The notes under the pieces: model-generated
Seen by the model: the letters and a program-made list of their open reading frames with translations, nothing else
What the model was told of the DNA's origin: nothing
The model's database searches: none
Made by a program: the position numbers and the translations under genes
Part shown: one piece after another, positions 1 to 4,960 of the stretch
How positions within the stretch are numbered: the first letter of the stretch is position 1
How the letters are laid out: the number at the start of each line of letters is the position of its first letter
DNA from: JAUNQW01 sp043424615
Lineage (GTDB): Bacteria; Bacillota; Bacilli; Lactobacillales; Carnobacteriaceae_A
Length of the DNA: 7,820 nt
Assembly: GCA_043424615.1 (NCBI GenBank)
Contig: JBHWOX010000043.1
Span: forward strand, 1-7,820
Direction of reading: 5' to 3'

Positions 1-635
1 ATATTATGGGTAATCATTAAAGTCGACAGCTGACGTTCTTCGACTAATCGTTGGGTCAAATTCATCACCATACTGGACGCTCGTGGATCCAAGGCAGCAG
101 TATGCTCATCCAATAAAAGCAATTCGGGTGTCTGCAAAACAGCCATCAATAGGGTCAAGACTTGGCGTTGTCCTCCTGATAAGGATTGTGTACGGACAGT
201 GAGGCGGTCTTCTAAGCCCATATTGAGTTTTTTAAGTTCTTCAATAAAAAGCTGTCGCATGTCTGAGGTGATCGCCAAGCTCAGTGAATTTCTCTTCCCC
301 CTTTTATTGGCGATAGCTAAATTCTCTTCTATAGTTAGTTCGCGAGCGGTGCCCACTTGTGGATCCTGGAAGACTCGGGAAATATATTGGGCGCGTCGAT
401 AAGCCGGGGTATCGGTGATGGGTTGACCATTGAGATAAATTTCACCTTGGTCGATAGGATAGACCCCAGCAATCGAGTTCAATAAGGTAGATTTACCAGC
501 TCCATTACTACCTATCACTGAAATAAAATCGCCTCGATGAATGTCCAAATCAATCCCCTGTAGGACTCGATTTTCATCAATGGTGTCTTTACCAAAAATT
601 TTATGAACGTCTTGCAATGATAGAATAGGAACCAT
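1..635 (-). CDS. ABC importer ATP-binding protein, TrpZ-like (3' end cut by window edge)
   Basis: This is the nucleotide-binding subunit that would power the importer encoded by the two genes upstream of it. Translated from ATG at 635 it gives 211 visible residues beginning MVPILSLQDVHKIFGK. All ABC ATPase motifs are present in order: Walker A GSNGAGKST (about residues 43-51), Q-loop RVFQDP (about 83-88), signature LSGGQ (about 153-157), Walker B LLLLDEHTAALD (about 172-183) and the H-loop ITH just before the window edge. Only the last few dozen residues are missing. The start codon overlaps the permease stop as TAATG, so translation is probably coupled. An upstream SD-like stretch is weak (AAAGGAAGTGATCGTTA before the ATG), which fits coupling. 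The motifs fit the amino-acid/Liv-type ABC class found beside PF02653-type permeases. The specific TrpZ-like assignment rests on the operon layout (binding protein, permease, ATPase) known for streptococcal TrpXYZ. Confidence 0.93.
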   Translation of the reverse strand, partial: MVPILSLQDVHKIFGKDTIDENRVLQGIDLDIHRGDFISVIGSNGAGKSTLLNSIAGVYPIDQGEIYLNGQPITDTPAYRRAQYISRVFQDPQVGTARELTIEENLAIANKRGKRNSLSLAITSDMRQLFIEELKKLNMGLEDRLTVRTQSLSGGQRQVLTLLMAVLQTPELLLLDEHTAALDPRASSMVMNLTQRLVEERQLSTLMITHN

Positions 636-1540
636 TAACGATCACTTCCTTTATTGTTTTGAACTTTATTTCTTTTGGTTTTATTTTTCATATGTGGTAG
701 CCATAAGATAAGAGCTAGGATCAGAGCTGAAATGATTTTTATGTCTGTCGGGGTGATAGCAATCAGAGTTTGTCTGAGAATCAGGTCGATAACCAAACGA
801 TAAATAAATGATCCCAATAAAATAGATAAAAGTCGCTGATGCATGGACGTATCTTTTATAATCACTTCCGCAATGATGAGAGAAGCGAGTCCAATCACAA
901 TAGTTCCTGTCCCCATCGAAATATCTGAATAACCATTAAATTGCGCAATCAAGGCACCGGATAAGGCAATTAAGGCATTGGAAATCATATAGCCTAATAT
1001 GACCATAGCGTCGGTATAAATACCGTTAGCTTCAGCCATCATCTTATTATTACCGGTTGTAATTAAGGCCAAACCAAACTCTGTTTTCATGAACCAAACA
1101 ATGAGAATAATAACAAGGGTCACTGCTAAAACAGCTAATAATAAGGCTGAAAGAGCGGGTGGCAAGCCTAAAGATTCAAAGTATGTTAACAGGCTGGCTT
1201 CTCCTAATAAAGAAACATTCGATTGGCCCATGATTCTAATATTGATGGAATATAAGGCGGTCTGAATTAAAATCCCTGTGATAATAGCTGGAATTTTCAT
1301 TTTCGTATGAAGAATGCCTGCAGCCAAACCGCCTAATGCCCCTCCTACTACGGCCAAGAGAGTAGCCAGCAGAGGATTCATGCCAGACACAATCAGTGTG
1401 GCTGCTATTGAAGCACCGAGGGGGAATGTTCCCTCGGCGCTCAGATCAGCAATTTCCAACAATCTGAAGGTGATGTAGACCCCAATGGCCATTATGGCCC
1501 AAAACAAACCTTGAGTTAATGATGAAATAATAATTGACAT
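635..1540 (-). CDS. ABC importer permease, BPD_transp_2 family (TrpY-like)
   Basis: This is an integral membrane permease of the LivH/BPD_transp_2 type. It is almost entirely hydrophobic, with about eight to nine membrane segments, and has the family-typical early stretch SAEGTFPLGAS and a Gly/Ala-rich segment after it. The C terminus is Lys/Asn/Arg-rich (KNKTKRNKVQ) and should be cytoplasmic. I chose ATG at 1540 (301 aa). The frame can be opened three codons earlier at GTG 1549, but the AAAGG ribosome-binding site lies directly against that GTG and at good spacing (about 9 nt) from the ATG. The gene follows the binding-protein gene after 29 nt and its stop overlaps the ATPase start (TAATG), so the three form one operon. 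The transported substrate is inferred to be an aromatic amino acid or related compound from the TrpXYZ-like layout and the Phe-rich leader; the permease sequence itself does not show it. Confidence 0.92.
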   Translation of the reverse strand: MSIIISSLTQGLFWAIMAIGVYITFRLLEIADLSAEGTFPLGASIAATLIVSGMNPLLATLLAVVGGALGGLAAGILHTKMKIPAIITGILIQTALYSINIRIMGQSNVSLLGEASLLTYFESLGLPPALSALLLAVLAVTLVIILIVWFMKTEFGLALITTGNNKMMAEANGIYTDAMVILGYMISNALIALSGALIAQFNGYSDISMGTGTIVIGLASLIIAEVIIKDTSMHQRLLSILLGSFIYRLVIDLILRQTLIAITPTDIKIISALILALILWLPHMKNKTKRNKVQNNKGSDR

Positions 1541-1569
1541 GCTTGCCACCCTTTCTTTTTACTTATCCC

Positions 1570-2559
1570 TTAATTTTCAGTTAAAGATGCTGGGTCGATA
1601 CCTAAAGCCTCAGCCATTTCTTCATTCACATTGACTTCCAATTCATCTGCTAATTCTACTGGCAAATCAGCTGGCTTTTTACCTTCGATGATTTGAATCG
1701 CTTGGGTGGCTGTTTGGCGACCGAGATGTTCATAATCGACACCGTAACTTGCAAGCGTTCCCTCTACTCCTGCACCGAATGCGGCCACAGAAGGAACTTT
1801 TTTATCCATTAGGACTTGTCCGATGGTTGAAATGGATGAAGCAATGGTGTTGTCCGTTGGAACATAAATTCCATCGACCTTATCGGCCAAGGCAGAGATG
1901 GCTGACTGCACATCATTAGTGGAAGCAACAGCAGCACTTTCTACTTTTAGACCGCGAGATTCAATTTCTTCTTTAGCTTCTTCATATTGCGTTTCAGAGT
2001 TAATTTCTGAGGAATTGTAAATGATACCAATGGTTTGAATATCAGGATCGGCTTTTAACAAAAGATCCACTAAAACGGCTGTATCTGCTTTATCTGAGGT
2101 TCCAGTAATATTAGCGCCTGGTTTATCCATACTTTCTACTAGTTTAGCTTCGACGGGGTCGGTCACTGCAGTGAATAATTGAGGGGTCTCTTTGTCAGCA
2201 TTAGCCATCGATTGAGCCGATGGTGTTGCTATATTTAAGATGAGATCGTGATTGCCAGCCAGCTGTTGGGCAATACTTTGGAGGTTGGCTTGATCTCCTT
2301 GGGCATTTTTATAATCTACACTAAGATTGTCCCCTTCTTTGTAACCTTGTTTTTCCATTTCATCTAGGAAACCTTGGCGAGATTGGTTTAAAGATTCATG
2401 CTCCATGAATTGGTTAATCCCGATGGAAACTTTTTCTTTAGCTTCCCCTCCTGCTGCTTCTGAGCTTGCTTCTGAGCTTGCTGATTCAGATTGATTTTGA
2501 CCACACGCCATTAAAGTTAAAGCACTAAGAGTTAAGAGTGAGAGTTTTTTGATAGTCAT
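1570..2559 (-). CDS. ABC importer substrate-binding lipoprotein, TrpX-like (ABC_sub_bind family)
   Basis: This 329-residue lipoprotein would capture substrate outside the cell for the permease and ATPase encoded next. The N terminus is a classic lipoprotein signal: MTIKK, a hydrophobic stretch, then lipobox LMAC with Cys19. A Ser/Glu/Ala linker (about 20-43) tethers the folded domain. The rest matches the PF04392 ABC_sub_bind family to which streptococcal TrpX belongs: IGINQFMEHESLNQSRQGFLDEMEK, then LILNIATPSAQ, the QLFTAVTDPVEAKLV segment, IGIIYNSSE and the SVAAFGAGVEGTLASYGVDYEHLGRQTATQ region are recognisable family landmarks in periplasmic-binding-protein type I fold order. The start is fixed by AGGAGG at 2573..2568, 8 nt before the ATG. 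Expression is expected to be controlled by the attenuator immediately upstream (2600-2908). The ligand is uncertain: family members bind Trp or other aromatic amino acids, and the Phe-rich leader peptide here points to Phe or aromatics. Confidence 0.92.
   Translation of the reverse strand: MTIKKLSLLTLSALTLMACGQNQSESASSEASSEAAGGEAKEKVSIGINQFMEHESLNQSRQGFLDEMEKQGYKEGDNLSVDYKNAQGDQANLQSIAQQLAGNHDLILNIATPSAQSMANADKETPQLFTAVTDPVEAKLVESMDKPGANITGTSDKADTAVLVDLLLKADPDIQTIGIIYNSSEINSETQYEEAKEEIESRGLKVESAAVASTNDVQSAISALADKVDGIYVPTDNTIASSISTIGQVLMDKKVPSVAAFGAGVEGTLASYGVDYEHLGRQTATQAIQIIEGKKPADLPVELADELEVNVNEEMAEALGIDPASLTEN
2456..2479. repeat. 12-bp perfect tandem duplication in the lipoprotein linker
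   Basis: The unit gcttctgagctt is present twice head to tail. It encodes repeated Ser-Ser-Glu-Ala in the flexible linker just after the lipidated Cys of the TrpX-like protein. It probably arose by slippage and is likely neutral in a disordered tether. Confidence 0.85.
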
Positions 2560-2599
2560 GTTGATTTCCTCCTATATTTTCATTGACAGGGTAACAGAC

Positions 2600-2640
2600 A
2601 AAAGAAAAACACCAATTTAGAATATTCTAAATTGGTGTTT
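2600..2640 (-). terminator. Intrinsic terminator of the attenuator (segments E:F)
   Basis: Positions 2607-2640 form a perfect 34-nt inverted repeat (17+17). In the RNA it is AAACACCAAUUUAGAAU paired to its complement, followed directly by the U-rich tract UUCUUUU. The U-tract lies only on the minus-strand side, so it terminates minus-strand transcripts before the TrpX-like gene, whose start is 40 nt further on. Its 5' half (E) can instead pair with an upstream copy (D) in the leader, which makes it conditional. Confidence 0.93.
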
Positions 2641-2689
2641 GATAATATAAGAGTAAAGGTTCTTACGCTTACTAGCCAATTTAGAATAT
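2622..2689 (-). promoter_or_regulatory. Antiterminator pairing D:E
   Basis: RNA AUAUUCUAAAUUGG (2689..2676) is perfectly complementary over 14 bp to CCAAUUUAGAAUAU (2635..2622). The latter contains most of the 5' half of the terminator, so this pairing abolishes termination. The 2670..2649 stretch between them can form its own small hairpin (AAG-C-GUAA, loop GAACCU, UUAC-U-CUU), which would sit inside the antiterminator arm. Confidence 0.85.
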
Positions 2690-2706
2690 GAATTCTATGG
2701 GCTAGT
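2671..2706 (-). promoter_or_regulatory. Anti-antiterminator hairpin C:D
   Basis: ACUAGCC (2706..2700) pairs with GGCUAGU (2677..2671), and UAGAAU (2697..2692) pairs with AUUCUA (2687..2682), giving 13 pairs around a small internal loop and a UCAU tetraloop. Forming this hairpin uses segment D and so frees E for the terminator. Confidence 0.82.
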
Positions 2707-2734
2707 TCACGTTAAATAGCTCTAGCTACCATAG
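2695..2734 (-). promoter_or_regulatory. Alternative hairpin B:C
   Basis: CUAUGG (2734..2729) pairs with CCAUAG (2700..2695), and GCUAG (2726..2722) pairs with CUAGC (2705..2701), with a two-base UA bulge: 11 pairs in all. It consumes segment C, so C:D cannot form and D is free to act as antiterminator. Confidence 0.78.
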
Positions 2735-2778
2735 ATACAATCAGATTTTTCATCTGCGTTTGCACCTATGATTGCTAA
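2722..2778 (-). promoter_or_regulatory. Alternative pairing A:B
   Basis: UUAGCAAUCAUAG (2778..2766) pairs with CUAUGGUAGCUAG (2734..2722) with 12 pairs, two of them G-U, and one A-A mismatch. A small hairpin (CAGAU-GAAAA-AUCUG, 2756..2742) is enclosed. A:B blocks B:C and thereby promotes C:D and the terminator. Segment A lies in the loop of hairpin P0, so the two should not coexist. Confidence 0.68.
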
Positions 2779-2791
2779 TCTCAGTGCAAAC
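2758..2791 (-). promoter_or_regulatory. Ribosome-sensing hairpin P0
   Basis: GUUUGCAC (2791..2784) pairs perfectly over 8 bp with GUGCAAAC (2765..2758), with segment A in the 18-nt loop. Its first base is the last base of the leader peptide's UAG. A ribosome at that stop codon would mask the 5' strand; a ribosome held on the first Phe codons would not. Confidence 0.82.
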
Positions 2792-2874
2792 TATCTAAAG
2801 AAGCTAAAGAAAAATAAGTTTTGAGCTGAATTCGGAGTCGAATCCAAAATGATGGTATGCAATTGTGTGTTCAT
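2791..2874 (-). CDS. Phe-rich leader peptide (27 aa)
   Basis: This short reading frame starts MNTQLHTIILDSTPN and ends NLFFFSFFR followed by UAG. Five of the last seven residues are Phe (codons at 2814..2806 and 2802..2797), right before the first attenuator hairpin. This is the hallmark arrangement of ribosome-mediated attenuation, closely resembling the enterobacterial pheA leader peptide in its FFF-x-FF run. A very strong ribosome-binding site, AGGAGGAG (2889..2882), stands about 6-8 nt before the ATG, and a good promoter lies about 35 nt further up. The peptide itself is unlikely to have a function beyond being translated: the rate of reading the Phe codons is the sensor. It contains no Trp codon. 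Translation is inferred from the SD, the position and the codon pattern. Confidence 0.87.
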   Translation of the reverse strand: MNTQLHTIILDSTPNSAQNLFFFSFFR

Positions 2875-2914
2875 GATGGTCTCCTCCTCTTTCGTGTTTT
2901 TCTTATTAATTAAC

Positions 2915-2942
2915 ACTATAAAGCATAAATATTAATTGTCAA
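2915..2942 (-). promoter_or_regulatory. Sigma-A-type promoter for the leader and TrpXYZ-like operon
   Basis: A consensus -35 TTGACA (2942..2937) is separated by 16 nt of A/T-rich DNA from -10 TATAGT (2920..2915). The start point is expected near 2907-2910, giving a leader of about 350 nt before the TrpX-like ATG. It lies just 9 nt after the hydrolase stop codon. Confidence 0.85.
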
Positions 2943-2951
2943 GGATAAAAT

Positions 2952-3962
2952 TTATTTTTTATTCAAAAGATTTGATATTTTTTCCCGGGCTTGAAAACCT
3001 TCTACTGTTGGATAAAGGGGGTATACATGATATTGATCCTGGCCAATCTCGAAATCATAATCTTTATTATTTTTATCTAATAAAGTCAGAAAATCTAAGC
3101 AATCATAGTAAAAAGTTTCGTCTGTTCCAAAGAATATCATCACATGAGAGCTGAGAGCCGTCGGATTGGCAAACTTAGGGGAAACATATTTATGTTTGCG
3201 ATTGGCTTCTTCCCCTGCCCAATACAAGGCCGCAGTATTTAATCCTTTCAGGCCAAAAAATTTCTCCCGCTCATTGGCTCGTTCTATATCGGGATGGCTA
3301 TTGGTTAAATCTAACCAGGGTGAAATCAAAATCAAATTTTGAGGTTGGGCAAGCTTTTGGTCGATTAAAGCATAGGTAAATCCCAAGGCCAAACCACCCC
3401 CAGCAGAATCCCCCATCAGATGCACACTGGCTTGGTCATTTTTTTCTTTCAAAATTTCTCTATAAAGATTAATTAATTTTGGAAAAGCATATTTGAAATC
3501 ATGCTCTGGTGCCTTGGGATAAATAGGCATAACAATTTTACAAGCCGTCTGCTTGGCGATATGTTCTAGTGCTATATATTGAGTATAAAAAGGTTGCCAA
3601 ATATAACCACCGCCATGGAAATAAAGGAGAATGTCTTGATTGGGATCATGATTATCATTCCAGACAAATACCTGCATGCCGGATATGATATATTCTTGGA
3701 AATTTTTTACTAAAGCAGCAAAGGGATGCTTGACAGCCTTACGATTTTCATGCAGGAGAGAATAATGCGCCTCTTCAAAATCTTCTTCGACCAGCTGTTC
3801 ACTGCGTTCTTTCCAGGACTGATTTTCGATAAAACGATGGACGGTAAAGTCAGACAAACTTTGGTTTTTTACTAGCCTAAGATAGAGGTAGGAAGCCGCA
3901 GACAAGGCTCCAGCGGTTAATCCTAGGCTAGCTATGATCTTCTTTAATCTTTTATCATTCAT
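2952..3962 (-). CDS. Membrane-anchored alpha/beta hydrolase, HSL-like (esterase/lipase)
   Basis: This is a 336-residue serine hydrolase of the alpha/beta hydrolase-3 (hormone-sensitive-lipase-like) group, probably a carboxylesterase on short-chain or acetylated substrates. Visible motifs are the oxyanion-hole HGGGY (116-120), the nucleophile elbow GDSAGG with Ser186 (184-189), the acid region FFGTDETFYYD (277-287, Asp281 the likely acid), and the catalytic His in QYHVYP (His312). APEH (151-154) and SPWLDLT (214-220) are also typical of the family. Residues 8-30 are hydrophobic after a basic MNDKRLKK start, suggesting an uncleaved N-terminal membrane anchor; the domain's cellular side is not certain. 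The start is supported by AAAAGGAG about 9 nt upstream. It probably has its own promoter (4000-4008) and is not obviously linked in function to either importer. No hairpin terminator follows it. The natural substrate cannot be told from sequence. Confidence 0.9.
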   Translation of the reverse strand: MNDKRLKKIIASLGLTAGALSAASYLYLRLVKNQSLSDFTVHRFIENQSWKERSEQLVEEDFEEAHYSLLHENRKAVKHPFAALVKNFQEYIISGMQVFVWNDNHDPNQDILLYFHGGGYIWQPFYTQYIALEHIAKQTACKIVMPIYPKAPEHDFKYAFPKLINLYREILKEKNDQASVHLMGDSAGGGLALGFTYALIDQKLAQPQNLILISPWLDLTNSHPDIERANEREKFFGLKGLNTAALYWAGEEANRKHKYVSPKFANPTALSSHVMIFFGTDETFYYDCLDFLTLLDKNNKDYDFEIGQDQYHVYPLYPTVEGFQAREKISNLLNKK

Positions 3963-3999
3963 TAAATCAATCTCCTTTTAAAACTTATGCTTTAAAGAG

Positions 4000-4008
4000 A
4001 TTATAACA
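4000..4008 (-). promoter_or_regulatory. Extended -10 promoter for the hydrolase gene
   Basis: A perfect extended -10, TGT-TATAAT (4008..4000), immediately follows the ATPase stop codon TGA (4015..4013). The -35 position is poor, as is usual for extended -10 promoters. The expected start, near 3993, gives a leader of about 30 nt to the hydrolase ATG. Confidence 0.65.
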
Positions 4009-4012
4009 GATG

Positions 4013-4960
4013 TCAGTCCCCTAGTCTTTTAGCTTGATAGCTATAGTAGATTTGGTCGCCCACTTCCAGCAGTGGAAGTTGGTTACTTAAACTGACGACC
4101 CGAAGTTCTTCTTCCTCATTTTTAATCGTGAGATACACTTCTAGACCTAAGTATGAAAATTCAGTCACAAGGGCTGACTTGTATCCACTTTTAGCTTCCA
4201 AGGATAAATCAATATCCTCCGGCCGAACATAGGTTTTTTCAGTTAGACGGTTGGACTCACCTATAAATTCTAAGACAAAGGGATCCTGGGGAGATTCATA
4301 TAAAGCCGCGGGTGAATTAATCTCAACGAACTGACCCTCTTTCATGACAGCGACTTGGTCAGCCAAGGCAAAGGCTTCCTCTTGGTCATGGGTGACGATA
4401 ATGGTCGTAAGATTAATTTTTTTCTGCAGGTCCTTAATTTGTTGGCGGAGGGAGGATTTTAAGTTGCGGTCAAGGCTTGAAAAAGGTTCATCTAAGAGGA
4501 GCAAAGACGGTTCAATCGCTAAGGAACGAGCGAGAGCAACTCTTTGTTGCTGACCTCCACTCAGAGATTGAACATCTTGGTAAATAAAATCATCCAGCTC
4601 TACCATTTCAATCATTTTCTCTACCCGCTCTTTTCTTTCTTCAGCCTTCATTCCTTGAATTTTAAGGCCATAAGCCACATTATCGAAGACATTCATTTGC
4701 GGAAAGAGACCATAGGATTGAAAAACGGTAGATATATTTCGTTCTTGGGCAGATTGATGGCTGATATCCTGTCCGTCCAGAATAATTTGACCCTGATCGA
4801 TCTTTTCTAACCCTCCAATACAGCGTAGTAGGGTTGTTTTTCCACAACCAGAAGGGCCTAAAAAGGCTATAAAACTTCCTTCTTGGACGTCCAATTCAAT
4901 GCCTTTGAGGACATGGTGTTTACCAAAAGATTTATGCAAGTTTTTGATTTTGAGTTTCAT
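4013..4960 (-). CDS. ABC importer ATP-binding protein, FbpC/PotA-like with TOBE-type C terminus
   Basis: This is the 315-residue ATPase that drives the fused permease encoded just upstream. It has Walker A GPSGCGKTT (35-43), Q-loop Gln81 (VFQSYGLFPQMNV), signature LSGGQQQR (133-140), Walker B LLLLDEPFSSLD (153-164) and H-loop His191 (VTHDQEEA). A C-terminal part (about 232-315) has the VRPEDIDL motif and beta-rich text typical of the TOBE regulatory domain in the Fbp/Pot/Mal class. The ATG lies inside the last 29 nt of the permease gene, with AAGGGAAGCT as ribosome-binding site, so translation is probably coupled. This class supplies ferric iron, phosphonate, sugar-phosphate, polyamine and similar importers. 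The partner proteins fit the Fbp/Afu/Phn group, and the substrate remains open. Confidence 0.93.
   Translation of the reverse strand: MKLKIKNLHKSFGKHHVLKGIELDVQEGSFIAFLGPSGCGKTTLLRCIGGLEKIDQGQIILDGQDISHQSAQERNISTVFQSYGLFPQMNVFDNVAYGLKIQGMKAEERKERVEKMIEMVELDDFIYQDVQSLSGGQQQRVALARSLAIEPSLLLLDEPFSSLDRNLKSSLRQQIKDLQKKINLTTIIVTHDQEEAFALADQVAVMKEGQFVEINSPAALYESPQDPFVLEFIGESNRLTEKTYVRPEDIDLSLEAKSGYKSALVTEFSYLGLEVYLTIKNEEEELRVVSLSNQLPLLEVGDQIYYSYQAKRLGD

Larger units (their letters stand above)
2600..2908 (-). ncRNA. Phe-responsive transcription attenuator leader (inferred)
   Basis: This untranslated leader runs from the predicted start near 2907-2910 to the terminator U-tract. In RNA order it holds the SD (2890..2881), a leader peptide CDS (2874..2791), hairpin P0 (2791-2784 with 2765-2758), segment A (2778..2766), a small hairpin (2756..2742), segment B (2734..2722), segment C (2706..2692), segment D (2689..2671), a small hairpin (2670..2649), then E and F of the terminator (2640..2607). 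Each segment can pair with its neighbour on either side, so P0, B:C and D:E exclude A:B, C:D and E:F. P0 favours read-through; its disruption favours termination. The structures are read by eye and no folding energies were computed. That phenylalanine supply is the signal is inferred from five Phe codons in the peptide. A related class of Leu/Phe-type leaders may already be catalogued in Lactobacillales; I could not check. Confidence 0.85.

Noticed and set aside
1541..1549. GTG start for the TrpY-like permease
   Set aside because: The SD is only about 1 nt from this GTG but well placed for the ATG at 1540.
2754..2766. RNA GGUGCAAACGCAG loosely resembles the T-box core GGUGGNACCGCG
   Set aside because: The spacing and central bases differ, it is explained as the 3' strand of P0, and no specifier stem or T-box antiterminator accompanies it.
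2936..3154. Plus-strand 72-codon open frame opposite the hydrolase 3' end
   Set aside because: It is antisense to a well-supported gene, has no SD and has no recognisable protein character; other plus-strand frames (for example 199-402, 4344-4810, 5257-5581, 5941-6183) are shadows for the same reason.
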